This document shows positions 9,074-22,300 of a DNA stretch of 64,000 nucleotides, piece by piece. Within the stretch, counting starts at the first letter, position 1. Every line of letters starts with the position of its first letter. The notes under the pieces are model-generated. The model was not told the origin of the DNA and did no database searches. It worked only from the letters and a program-made list of their open reading frames with translations. Source of the DNA: Vitellaria paradoxa (lineage: Eukaryota; Streptophyta; Magnoliopsida; Ericales; Sapotaceae); NCBI GenBank assembly GCA_019916065.1, contig CM034240.1:17717894-17781893 (forward strand), written 5' to 3'. A program made the position numbers and the translations under genes.

Positions 9074-11073
9074 CTAACAAAATTATCTAGCTCTTTCATG
9101 AGCCAATCACTTTAAATGAAAAAGCCTACTAAAATACATTTTTTATTATAAACAAATAGAATTATCACATCATTCTCGTATAAAATTTTGCTAAAAAAAT
9201 CTGGGAGAAAAACATCATAATACATGCATGCGTCCCAAAACACTCTCATGGCCAAATCCTACAGTATAATTCATGTGCTTGGTCTCTCTCTCCATTCTAC
9301 ATACAGTAGTACCACCAAACAAGCCTTTTACAAGAATAACTAAAAAAAAAAAAAAAAAGTGGGAGAGAAGAGGACCAATGCATAAGACTCAATAGATCCT
9401 CAAGATCCAAATACAGGCCAGCGCAGATGAACAAAACATGCAGCATTCTTAAAAGATTAATGCAGCTTCAATCCACCACTTGTCTGTCCACTGCTTGCTC
9501 TATTCCTTGCAGACGGCAAATGAGAGAGAGAGAGGGGAACAAAAATGCTTGAATGGTCAGGCACAATCAACAAAATCAACAAAATGTAATAATTCCAGAC
9601 AAGTATCATAATCCACTGACATCTAGCAAAAGCTGAGAGGACACATTACCAAACGTTCCATTTTTCCTTTCTACAGGAACACCAAATTCATCAATTAAAT
9701 TCATGAATTTATCAGCTCAACATTTGATGTTATTGATGTAAGAACTGAGCTCAGGAAGGATTCGGAATATTAAACCAACATAATAATAATTGCATACCGG
9801 GGGGGATTGGAGTGACGTGTAATTTTGGCCATCATCTATGGCAGGACTTTACTAGTAAGCAGGGTGAGAGATAAGGTAGTCTGAAGTAAAATAGAGAGAT
9901 AGAGACTTTGTGGGTGGGTGAAAAATGACAATAAAAATGTCGTGCGTTGTGAGGTATCTATAGTCCGTTGGACTTAGCAGAAAAATAGTATCCTGATTAT
10001 AAGATAATGTAGGTTGAGTGTGTGTATATCAAGGATGTCTGCAGTTGAAGGGGATGGGGACAACACCATCGGATGTCGATCCGAGGTAAAGGATTTGGGT
10101 TAATGCGATGCATCCTCGATGTTAGTCCGAGGTCTTGAGACATCTGACAAATTGGGGTATGGGATCAAATAGCAAGACACCACCAGACGATGGTGGTTGA
10201 GGACATTACTTATGGGGTCTGAAGCATTAAATGCATGGGTGAATCTCTCTCTTCTTGGACTAATTTAGGGAGAATCTTAATGAATCTCCTAACTCAAACC
10301 ACTAATTTGCTTGTCCCCGATGACCCTGCAAGTTATGATGACCTCAAGGTGTTCCCCAAGGGAGAGAAGGCCCTGCAGGTAGGTCACAGAGGGGGTCCCT
10401 GGGCATTGCTTCTAGCCCGGAAAGTTGATTTCTAGGAGTCTTGGAGTGCTTGTGTGCAAGTGCCACCCAGAACTTGAAATCACCCCTCCTGGCCCGGGGC
10501 AAGAGGAATGCCTCCATGGGGGCAGATATGCAAGAAGGGCCATTGCATGAAGGATGTGGGTGGTTGATGCAGTGGCGGCAGAAGGCTCACTGCCGGATGA
10601 TGGGGTGTCGGGGGTGGAGCTGACGTAGCAAAGTCACCTACACATACCTATGCCCCCCATATATAATTGCGTTGTGGTGTCTTAATAATTTGGAAAAGGT
10701 CATTGACAGTTATTTAGTGATTCCTTGTGCATTCATACACATGCCCTTACTACTGGAAGAGAACGTCTTTTTAAAGGGAACAACTAGGATGTAATGGAAT
10801 GTTCAACATGGGATGAAGCAAACCTTGCTTTAAAGTATTGTTAGGGTACATATAATAGAAGCAGCAATATTGTTATCTCCATTTTAATTTCTTTATTAAC
10901 CTAGACAATTTACCTGCTTACTTTGTCAGTTGAAAAATTCACTCCACCTAACACTCAAAGGTGGCTAAAGAAAAATAGTTGTAATAATATACATGATAGA
11001 TATTTCACCGCCTAAACCTAGGCAAAACATAGCCAGCACTATAGCTGATAAAAATGATAAACACATAACATTT
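9074..11073. other. Intergenic DNA with a GC-rich island
   Basis: The stretch 9074-10000 is AT-rich with CT/GA tracts and no coding signal. From about 10020 to 10660 the sequence is markedly G/C-richer, with two short unremarkable open frames (10235-10435 and 10441-10623) whose translations look like no protein I know. Composition suggests a decayed transposable element or a gene fragment. No terminal repeats were found. Confidence 0.4.
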
Positions 11074-11078
11074 AATAG

Positions 11079-12172
11079 TGTTAGATTTAGTAATATATAT
11101 AATTAGTATTTCTTAATTATGCATTCTTTATTTTGTATATCCTATCATAATTAGGATTACTATCTCCTATCAGGATTAGGATTATTGTCCTCTTATAGAA
11201 GAGATCTTGTAACTTTATATTCTTACACACAGAAATCAATAGTAATATATAATTCTTTTCTTCTTCTTTTATTCTAATATGGTATCAGAGCATAAGGTTT
11301 TCGACCCTGGATAGTTTAAACCTTTCCTGATATTATGGCAGCGATCACTGTCATAGCTCCTTCTCTTACTACTAGCCCTCGTTCTTCTTTCCACGATTCA
11401 CCACCTATCTTGCTATCTTGTTATACAAACTTTTCTACGCACTTTCGTACGCTTTCAACCTTTCAACCTTTCAACGCACCTTCTTCAACGCGTCTCTCCG
11501 CACCTCCTTCAACGCACTTTCGTGCGCCTTCAACCTTTCAACGCGCCTCTTCGCGCCTCATTCAATGCGCCTCTTCATGCCTCATTCAATGCGCTTCTCT
11601 GCACCTCTTTCAACACGCTTTTCTGCGCCTCATTCAACGAGCTTTTTTTCACGCCTCCTTCAACGCGCTTTTTTTTCACGCCTCCTTCAACGCGCTTTTC
11701 TGCGCCTCCTTCAATGCACTTTTTTTCGCGCCTCATTCAACGCGCTTCAATGCGCCTTTAACATTTTAACGCGCTTCTCCGTGCCTCCTTCAACACGTTT
11801 TCCATATGAACTCCGTTGCTCAGACTGCTGATTTATTTCCCAAAGGCTCATTCTCTTGGTCGTTTTTCATAGTTAATGTCCAAACTCAAGTTGATTCCTG
11901 CGTTACTACCTTGAGTTTGAGGGGAGTGTTAGATTTAGTAATATATATAATTAGTATTCCTTAATTTATGTATTCCTTATTTTGTATATCCTATCATAAT
12001 TAAGATTACTATCTCATTCCTTATTTTGTATATCCTATTATAATTAGGATTATTATCTCCTATCAGGATTAGGATTATTGTCCTTTTATATAAGAGATCT
12101 TGTGACCTTGTATTCTTACACACAGAAATCAATAGTAATATATAATTCTTTTCTTCTTCTTTTATTCTAACA
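11079..12172 (+). mobile_element. Miniature Copia-like LTR retrotransposon (TRIM/SMART type)
   Basis: Two LTRs, 11079-11279 and 11927-12172, start TGTTAGATTTAGTAATATAT; the right one ends in CA and the left one in TA. The perfect 5-bp target duplication AATAG lies at 11074-11078 and 12173-12177. The primer-binding site TGGTATCAGAGC, complementary to initiator tRNA-Met, follows the left LTR at 11280-11291. A purine tract GAGGGGAG precedes the right LTR. The 647-bp interior has no gag or pol; it is a minisatellite. The right LTR is longer because of a roughly 45-bp internal duplication around 12000-12060. The element would need proteins from an autonomous Copia. Confidence 0.9.
11440..11810 (+). 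repeat. Minisatellite interior of the miniature LTR element
   Basis: Imperfect tandem units of about 26-35 bp are built on TTCAACGCG/CTTTTCTGCGCCTC and TTCAATGCGCC words. All three forward frames stay open across it because the unit lacks stop codons, so these open frames should not be read as genes. Confidence 0.8.
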
Positions 12173-12177
12173 AATAG

Positions 12178-13355
12178 AATCTATTAAAGGGCTGGGAATC
12201 AATTTCCAGGCAAAACTCCAAAATATCCAGCAGACCAGGGGAGAAACCAAATAATGACATACTGGCTGGCAATCAAACAAGTAGTATTAGCAAACAGAAG
12301 TATTTGTATCATTGTTCAAAGGAAAATTCTGAATGCACTTCCATATGAAGTGTGCCCAACGACAACAGGTTAGGCCATTTGCCTCATAATTCATCTTGGA
12401 CATGGGGCGGGGCCCTATGGGTGTTGTGCTCCCCCAACCCGCACATCAATGAATAGTGTCTAATCTGATCCAAGGGTTGAGGGGGCCGAACACCTTTAAT
12501 TGCCCTACAGCACCCCCTCAAAACAAATGTCCTGGACACCTACTTGCATTTAACCACATTTTCCTTCAATAAAAAGCAACCAGTTTATGTCATAGTTGAC
12601 CAATCCTTTCATCCCACACCAATAAAACCATTCCCTTTCTGTTGCACTTAAAAATGCCCGAAACAACAAATTAGAGAATAGGCTGCTATACACAAGAAGG
12701 TACTCACCAGTAATAATAATAATTCAAAAAGTTAAATATGCTGCTATTAGATGATATAAATAAAAAGAATGAACAAGAATAGAAGGAAATGCTCTGGTTA
12801 AAAGACCAGCTTCATTTCACACTTACAATGCAACAAATTAAACAATATGTTATACTCTGAGGACTTCAATAGCATTTCTTCATGAACCAGAATACCAACG
12901 CATTTCTTAAACATTTCAGGATCCATGCTAATGCTAACTTGATGCCTTCTATGTTTTTCTCTTTCCTTCATGTGTCAATTACAACAAATTAACATGTTTC
13001 CATGAATTGACATATACAATGCAAAAGAAGCACCATAATAATTAGGAAAGTGCCAAGCAAACAAAGATGTAGCAGTGGTGTTCTTCAGGAAAATGCTAAG
13101 CAAACAAAGATGTGGCAGTAGTTTTCTTGTAATTATAACTTGTAGGACGGGCCTTCTATTTGTAAATGATAGGACTGCAGTTAATCACATTATTTTCTAA
13201 ATAATTCTGTAAAAATGTTATGTTCGAATAGCACTACTCCAATGAGGCAACGATTAATTTCAAAAGCACTGCTCAAACATAGACATATGATTTACACAAA
13301 CACAACAAATTTAATAAGAATTACAAGCATATTATATGTCTTGAGGAATGTGGCG
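12178..13355. other. 3' flank of the DUF1295 gene
   Basis: No coding signal. A local tandem duplication of about 48 bp lies at 13049-13128 (AAGCAAACAAAGATGTRGCAG in each copy, with one variable position). The 3' untranslated region of the minus-strand DUF1295 gene must lie here, but no poly(A) site can be placed with confidence. Confidence 0.4.
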
Positions 13356-16300
13356 CTACCAGTTTGGTCCTTCTTGAGGCAGATTTTGATTATACAAAGG
13401 GAACTCAAATAGGAAAGCTTTCTTGAACCATAAGGGCAAGTTCCCATAAAGAACAGGTGGCAATGGAATCAGAGGGCTGGAACAGAAAAGGAACTGCACT
13501 TATTTGTCTGTTCCAGATAACTTTTGGAGGGAAATAAGATCTAAGCAAACAAATCTGAACCTCACCTGGTTGTACTTTTGTATATCCTGTATCCAGACAC
13601 ATTGCCAAACTTTTTATCTGCTGATACCTGTTTCCATGTATGGTCTACAGGATAAGCATATCCTCAGATGGCACTAATATTTGCAATTAAATTGAATGGA
13701 AGGAATCACAGACCTCAAGCAATGGTATGCCACTGACAAAAAGAAGCAACAATGTAAGGAATAATGGTCCAAGAATAACAAGCCACTCGCCACCTTCCAA
13801 CACTGGTGTAGAAGCCACAAAGATTCCCCACCAAAGGAAAATCTGAACACAGCATACATGGAGGAACAAAAAATAAAATCAAGTGTAGCACATATGATTA
13901 TATAAAGCTTGAGAAGGTACAAGATAACATTTAGCTTCCAGAAATACAAGACACCAGCTCAAAGCACAGCTGGCTAAGTAGTGCACCCACTAGATAACAC
14001 AAGTCACTTTCCACATTTGAATAATGGTCACCATAATTCCTTCCATCCATTGGTGGACTGGACTTCATCAATTATCATAGTTTGGGCAAAGAAGGAAAAG
14101 GTTCTTAGCACCATGATTACTAGAGAGAACAATTCTAGGATGCATCAGTCACTACAAAAATTTCCTCTCCTTTAAGGGGGGGCAATGCAAAACCTGTTTA
14201 CTGAGACATTAAGTGCATTAAGGGTCTTTTAAAAAAAAAAAAAGTGCATTAAGGGCGCAACTACTGCGGTTGATTTTGGGTTCTTGGATTGTTTTTGTTT
14301 TCAGTATGTTAAATACCATACAGGGAAATTTCATAGTTAATCTCAACTCAACTCAACAAAGCCTTAGTCTCAAACAAGTTGAGATCAGTTACATTTTTGG
14401 AGTTAATGCTTATCAACATAAATACAAGACGCTAAGAGAGATAACCTTAATTTTTGGTCTTCTTCAACATGCCTCTCAACCTCCCTTATCCTTTCTCTTT
14501 ATTTCCTACCTTTTCTTCTTTATCTCCATAAATTAACACAGTAAGAACTTGAATGCGAGGAGGTTGATTTGATTCAAATAGAGGCTAAGGCTCTTGTGTT
14601 TTTAAGTCTTTCATAAGATGGTGAGCAATCAATTTCATACAAATATTAAAATATTTGGGAATGAAAATGAGACTGAATATCCTAATGGAGGGTTTTGGCC
14701 TTATTTTGCCGAAAATGGTATTCTTTATCAGATGATCTGAGCTGTGTAGACACTCCTAACACAAAATAGAGTCATTGAATACAAAAGCCGTCATCTTCTT
14801 GAGGTTGCTTGTGCTTTTATATTCACTGTGAATGTTCATAAGTCATTTTGGGGTGATTCAGTATTTACTACTAGCTATCTTATTAAGTACATGCATTCTC
14901 GTATTTTTCATTTTATGTTTCCACCATAACTTCTTCTTGGGTCTTTCTATTCTACTTCTCCTTCCCCTAAGGTTTTTTAGTGTGTTTGTTTAGTTCACAC
15001 TCATTCTTCTCATAGAAAATTGAATGCTAAGGCTATGAGATGTGTCTTCGTAGGTCATTCTGCTACTCAGAAAGAATACAAATGTTTTAATCCTCAATCT
15101 CATAAAGTATTTGTGACCATGGACATTAATTTTGGGAAAACAAATTCCTTTTTATTTCTTCGAAGAAATGTCTTCAGGGGAGAGTACTAATACTGGGGAA
15201 GAGATGTTGACTTGTGTTCAACGGAAACTCTTTAGAAATAACACACTCATGGAGCTATTATTTTTGGATGAGGGGAAGGTGATATGTGTAAGGCAAAAGG
15301 GCATGATTCTAATAGAAGTCTGAACACAGATGATCTTAAGAGTTGTTCCCTGTGTTGGAAAGAACAGACTACTCCTATGCTACGAAGTAAACCCCAGTTG
15401 CTAAAGTATTTAACGATTCTGATTTTCCTATTCCCCTTAGAGAAAAGGAAGTTAGGCCTTGTGCTCTACTGAAAGCATAAAAGTAATAATATAAAGGATG
15501 GCGATATTGCTAGAGCAAAAATTGATGGACCAAAACTCATTTAATTCTCTTTTTATTTATTTGAAAACATAACACTTCAATCTATCCAACACTCATATTA
15601 TATCTCCTTTCTTTATTGCTCTGGCCCTGTGGCATCCATCCCAAAATCAAATCCTTCTCTCCAACTACTCCATCTTCTCTGCCAGATTTCTGCAACTACC
15701 CATCTCCCGAAATCTCAACATCTTCTGAATTTGGCACCACAACTTCTCCATACCCACCGAATTTATCCTCCCTTTCTCTCTCTCTCTCTCTCAAAAACTA
15801 ACCCAGGCATAGTACAGTTTACGGCACCCAACATCTTAAGAAACCAAATGCATACTTTTTGAGAAGCTCTTCTACTTTTAGATTCTCTCTGGTTTTTATT
15901 TGACTGATTATATATATATATATATATATCATTAGAAGCTCGTTAGTTTCTTTTGAATGACGATTTCAGTAAAAACTCATCAAAATCCAGCACTTCAATT
16001 ACAACAATCTTGAAGCCACCACCAATGGCTTCTTCAACCAGAAGCTTCTGCGCAAAGGCAGCCATGGCCTCATCTACAAGGGCATCCTCTGCATTGGATG
16101 TCCCATTGCCGTAAAAAAGCCCTACTAAGTCCTCGACAAAGTTGAAAACAAATCAAGATCTTTTCAAAACACAACTATGGTGGTGTTAATGGAGATCTTG
16201 TGGTACCAAATTGAGAAGACGTAAAGGTTTGGGAAGGTGAGTGGTTACCAGAATTTGAAGGCGAAGATGGAGTTGTTGGAGAGGAGGATGTGGAACTTCC

Positions 16301-19300
16301 ATTGTCACATCCTGATGTTAAATTGGAGTTGGTAAGGTAGTTAAAGATCGCACAATATTCACTAGCATTCCCTGATCAATTGTTGCACCAATAAACTAAA
16401 GCATCAATTCTAAGAAATATTTATTTAGAACATGACATTCTTAATATCTCCTCGGAAAGTCTAGCTCGAATTGATAAAAATAATCAAAGCAGCATGGTTT
16501 GGGTTCCACACATAACTGACAGAATAGCAGAACTAACCTCACCAAAATAGTTAGGATGACGAGAGTATTTCCAGAGCCCAACACTGCACCATTTTCCTCT
16601 GTTTTCTGGAGAGTTCTTGAATGTCAGCTTTTGTTGATCAGCTGTAGCTTCAATGATGATACCAATGGACCACATAATCCATCCTATTATGTCCTGAGCT
16701 TTAAGAGATGGATCTTTGTTACTTGCATTAACAATTGTGACAGGTAAACTCACAGTCCAGACCCAGACAGCCTACCATCATCGAAGAATAAACTATTAAA
16801 ACCTAGGCATATAAATTTTAACACAACATTATCATGAGAACAAACCACAAACATGGAGTTATAGAATATCCAATGGTCAATGACGAGCCTAAAATACCTG
16901 AAATGTCCAGAAAATTGCTAATTTGCCCAAATTCCCACGCATTTCGTCGAAGCGCTGGTCCTCTCCCCATTGCAAAATCCTTAAAAAATAAATAAATTCA
17001 AACCATAACCTAAATTAGTCTCCAACCATTACTTTGAAATGATCCCATTTCCATATTACACCAGATGATAATGATATTACAAGAATTATAAAACCAAAAC
17101 AAAGACATAACATCAGAATAAACTGTAAATGTACACTCATGCATCCTTCTATCACAATAATAAACCAGAGTTCATGAACAAATTGTCAAAGATAAGCAGC
17201 AGCTCTGGCAGCAAAGGAAGCAGACCATCTGACATGGGAATAGCAACGACTCAGCGTAATAGTGTCACCAACAATAAAGAATTTTTTCAAATATATATAT
17301 ATATATATATATATTGTGGTGACTATCGGAGAGCCGATAAACCGGGTGCTTGGGCATAGCTAGAGATGACTTGGTTTTTGGTTTGGTTCTACCTGAATTA
17401 TTTCAGTTCCTTAATGGAAGGAACCGAATTGTCTGAATAGAAGGTAAGGAACTGAACCAAATAAACCAAAATCATCAGCTTCACTGACAGTAGTATTTTT
17501 CTTCAAACAATGCATAGATTCTCAATTATATACAGCATTTTAATAATTCATAGTACTGTTTTCTTGTGGGATTGAAGAATCAGAGGTGATTCAACTGAAT
17601 CATGCTTGGTACTAACAGGATCCTTGTTGTTGTTTGAGGAAGCCTCTTTGTCATCTTGGATGACTGAAAATTTGAAAGAATTAACTGATTGTTGTGGTTA
17701 TTTTCATTTACAGAGGAAGCCATAACCCTTTTCTCTGCTCCTACTTCAGAATTAGTGTCGGATTCCTTGTTCTGAACTATGCCATCATTCTCAACAATGA
17801 ATGAAGATTCAGAATCATTTGTGGAGGTCTTTTGGCGCATGGCTTATTGTTGGCCTATGAAACTCTTCTAAGGTTTCTCCACCCTCCAGTGCCCTTGTTT
17901 GCTAGATTGGTCCAAATCTGAGTGACGTACAACCCTTGTTTCCAGATCTCCTTGTTCTTTGTTCTTCACAGTTCATATCTCCTAAAGTCTCTGTGATGTT
18001 TCTTGCTAACAAGAAGGTCTCTTATGTTGGCATGTCATATCGGTTGTGGTCACAATCTTGTATTAATTTGTTGCTTCTCACTCGATGATCACTTGCTTGC
18101 TCGTTACTTCGTTGTTGCTTCTTGCTACGCTCGGCAGAACCTCCTTTTTTTGTTTCTTAGGCATGTTATTGCCTATTGCTCAAGATTTGATTGGTGCCTG
18201 CCTTATCCTGCCTGGTTGTGCCCTGGTTACCGGTTGTTGTGATTACTTGATTGCTAGTTTGGCTTCTTGATTAGGTTTGTTCTCTAACTTGGTTTGTTGA
18301 TTGCTCACCATATTGTCAGATCTAAGATTTTCTTTGCTCATGGTTCATTGATCTCCGGCTGGTTCAATTTCCCTTTGGAGAATATCATCATTGATTGGTA
18401 TCCATGGCCACCTCAAGTTGCACACGAGATATTTAGTTGAATTGTGATAGTTCTCGTCATAGAAACAAGAGCTGCAAATATTGTGGTGGTTTGACTCACG
18501 CAAATCCATATTGCTGGCAGAAATATGGCAGACCGACTCAGGCTCCATATTCTCATAGACATTCAGTGTCTTTGCCTTCATTAGTCAGTTGTGTAGCTCC
18601 TACATCTACTTCTCAGAGTGCACTTATTCATGAGAAAGTTTCTACTTCCAATGTTACCCTGACCTGTTCATGAAAGCAGATTTACTGCAGAAATAATGAA
18701 TAATCAATTCTACATCTGGAATGTTTTACAGCCCATATTATATACAAGTCTATCCTAATATTGACAGTTATCTACAATCTAAACAATATAACAGAAACTC
18801 CTACAAATCAGCACCTTATCTACCGAAGATCTGTAGCTTCAACAGATCCTTATCCTAATCAAAGTTTACTCCTATCTCATCTCCTATAAATCTGTAACCG
18901 AAAGCTTCTAGAGCTTATCTACACTCCCCCTCAAGCTGGGAGTAAATGTTGATCATTCCCAGCTTGTTTACCAAGCTTTCGAATCCTGGTTTGTGTAGCC
19001 CTTTGGTTAGAATGTCTGCTGTTTGCTCTTTCGTTGGAATGTAACCCAACCAAATGACTTTGCTATCTAGCTTTTCCTTTATAAAGTGTCTGTCTACTTC
19101 CACATGCTTAGTACGATCATGTTGAACTGGGTTTTGTGCAATATTGATTGCAGCCTTGTTGTCACAATAAATCTTCATGGGAGTACTGTTAGGCATCTTT
19201 AATTCCTTTAACATTCTCTCAAGCCAAATACCTTCACATATTCCTTGGGCCAAGGCTCTAAACTCAGCTTCTGCACTGCTCCTAGCCACTACCGACTGCT

Positions 19301-22300
19301 TTTTGCTTCTCCAAGTTACTAGATTTCCCCACACATAGGTACAATAGCCCGAGGTGGACCTTCTATCAGTTGAAGAACCTGCCCAGTCAGCATCTGTGAA
19401 TATTTCTATCATTCTACAGTCTTTTTTCTGGAATAACAGTCCCTTTCCAGGTGTATACTTCAGGTATCTCAATATTCTGTGCACTGCCTCCAGGTGCTGC
19501 TTCTTCAGTGAGTGCATAAATCGACTCACTAGGCTAACTGCAAATGTGATGTCTGGTCGAGTGTGGGATAGATAAATCAATTTTCCTACCAGTTTCTGGT
19601 ATCTTTCTCTGTCTACTACCTCTGTCCCTTCCAGTTCCAGTCTACTGTTAGGATCCATAGGTGTTTCAGCTGGTTTATAGCCCAGCATTCCCACCTCCTG
19701 CAGCAAATCCAGCACATACTTCCTCTGATTGATGATAATTCCTGCACTGCTGCGAGCTATCTCCATGCCGAGGAAGTATCTCATCAATCCTAAGTCCTTT
19801 AATTCAAACTCCCCTGACAGATATTTCTTCAAGGAACCCATTTCTGTCAGGTCATTCCCGGTGACAATGATATCATCCACATAGACTATGAGGACTGTAA
19901 TCCTGCCATCTGGAGAATGTTTGTAGAACAATGTGTGGTCAGTTTGTGCTTGAGTGAATCCCTTCTTCTTGACAGCTTTTGTGAACTTATCAAACCACTC
20001 CCTAGGTGACTGTTTTAGCCCATATAGGGATTTCTTCAATCTACAAACTTTACCATTATTTTCGATGAATCCTGGAGGGGCAGTCATGTAGACTTCTTCA
20101 TGCAAGTCTCCATTTAAAAATGCATTCTTTACATCTAGTTGATGAAGTGGCCAATCTAAGTTTGCAGCTAAGGACAGCAGAACTCTAATGGTATTCAACT
20201 TGGCTACTGGTGCAAATGTTTCTTGGTAATCTATTCCATGAGTTTGTGTGAACCCTTTAGCCACTAACCTGCTTTTGTATCTGTTAATACTCCCATCGGT
20301 GTTGTATTTAATCGAGAATACCCATTTGCAGCCAACTGGCTTCTTCCCCGCAGGTAGGTTCACCATTTCCCAGGTTTTGTTCTTCCTTAGTGCATTCATT
20401 TCTTCCTCAACTGCAGCCCTCCAGTTATGATCTGTCAGGGCCTCATCTATACTGTTTGGTACAGCAGTAGTTGACAGGGCAGTGGTGAAAGCCTTGAAGT
20501 TAGGAGAGAGTCTAGCATATGAAACATACTTGGATATAGGATGCTGAGTGCAGGTTCTGGTACCCTTCCAGAGAGCAATGGGCCAGTTCAGGTCATATTC
20601 TTCAGCTTCAATTTGCTGCAGACCTTGATCAGCTGTTTCTTCTTCACTTTGAGGGCTGAGATTCAAGTCAGACTGGCATTTTTGGTTTCTGTTTCTCCTT
20701 GAGTAAACCAGTGATTGATCTCTCGGCTGAGTACCAATTCTAGTATTCTCTACCCCTGGCTGAGATGTTCCACCTCTTAGTTCCTCAGCTGTTGTTATAA
20801 TGTTAGGTTCTAAAGCCATGGGTAAAGGTTGGTTTTGATGGTCTGTAGGTTGAGTAGGCTCAGTGAACTGTGTAGGCTGGTTTAGAGGTGTTATGGACTG
20901 AGGAAAAACTTCTGTGGAAGCAGAAGCTTCTGTGGAAGCAGATTCTGTGGACAGAGGGAAAACCTCTGTGGAAGCAGGTTCTGAATCTGCAGATTCTGAA
21001 TCTGCAGAAATGATGTTCCAGGACTTATCTTCACTCACATTCTCCCCCTGAATAGAAGGGGTGAGTCTCAAGAAAGGAGACATCCATAGACACAAAAAAT
21101 CGACGAAGATGAGGAGAGTAGCATTTGTAGCCACGTTGAGTGGGAGAATAACCAACAAAGACACATTTGATAGCCTTTGGATCTAGTTTGGAGAGAGTAG
21201 AAGAATAATTATGGACAAACACAGTGCACCCAAAAATTTTGAGGGGTAAAGTAGTGATTGACCGAAAGGTTGGAAAGATATTGAGAAGGTTTGTCACTGG
21301 AACAGAAAAGTTGAGAGGTTTGGATGGCATACGGTTAATTAAATAGGAAGCTGTTAGAATGGCTTCACCCCATAAATATTTTGGGACATTCATAGTGAAC
21401 ATGAGAGCTCGTGCAACCTCTACTAGGTGCCTGTTTTTCCTTTCAGCAACACCATTTTGTTGTGGTGTGTCTAAACAGGAACTTTGGTGGATGATTCCAT
21501 GCTTAGCCAGGTAGGCACTAAGAATGGAATTGAAATACTCTCTTCCATTGTCAGTTCGAAGGGTTTGGATGGAAACATGGAATTGAGTTAAGACCATTGA
21601 GTGAAAAAATTGAAAAACTTTGGCAGCCTCAGATTTTTCTTTAAGAAGGTAAACCCAGCAGGTTCTGGTATGGTCATCAATGAATGTGATGAACCAGCGA
21701 GTACCAGACACATTTTTTACTCGAGAAGGCCCCCATATGTCACTGTGAATTAATGAAAATGGCTGAGAAGGTTTGTAAGGTTTTGCAAGAAATTGTGCAC
21801 GACAATGTTTAGCAAGAAGACAGAACTCACAATTGAATGAACTAGGAGTTTTATTAAGAAACAAAGCTGGAAACAATCTTTTTAGATGATAGAAATTTGG
21901 ATGGCCTAGCCTATAGTGCCGTAACATTATTTCATCATTAGAGAAACTAGAAGAAGATGCATCTCCAGCCATAGCAGTAGATTCTCCAGTCTTCTTCTCA
22001 ATATCAAGGTAATAAAGCCCATCTCTAACTCTAACATTGCCAATCGTCACTCTCGAATCCAGCCCCTGAAATTCACAGCCAGTGGCAGAGAACTTAGCAA
22101 AACATCTTAGTTCTTCAGTAGGCTTACCAACTGAAATCAAATTGCAGGACAGATTTGGGACATATAATACAGAATGGAGGAAAACAGTATCTGAGATCTG
22201 GACAGATCCCTTTCCAGCCATTGTGGAGTAGGACCCATCGGCAACTTTAACTCTAGACCTTCCAGTGTGTGGGACATAGGAGTGGAGTAGAGATAAGTTA

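Noticed and set aside
10235..10623. Two short frames in the GC-rich island as a host gene
   Set aside because: No exon borders or protein motifs; open frames are expected from the high GC content.
11440..11810. Regular short repeats considered as a CRISPR-like array
   Set aside because: Units are contiguous and degenerate without unique spacers, and they lie inside an LTR element of a plant genome.
11335..11831. Three overlapping open frames of 79-144 codons
   Set aside because: They arise because the minisatellite unit has no stop codon in any forward frame; the translations are repetitive Arg/Ser/Phe/Thr strings without domain features.
14152..14260. CACTACAAAAATTT as a CACTA transposon terminus
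   Set aside because: No inverted partner or 3-bp duplication could be found; a single 10-base resemblance is not enough.
19354..19575. Plus-strand open frame within the young Copia
   Set aside because: It is the antisense of the RNase H region; the same applies to plus-strand frames at 20248-20430 and 22269-22806.
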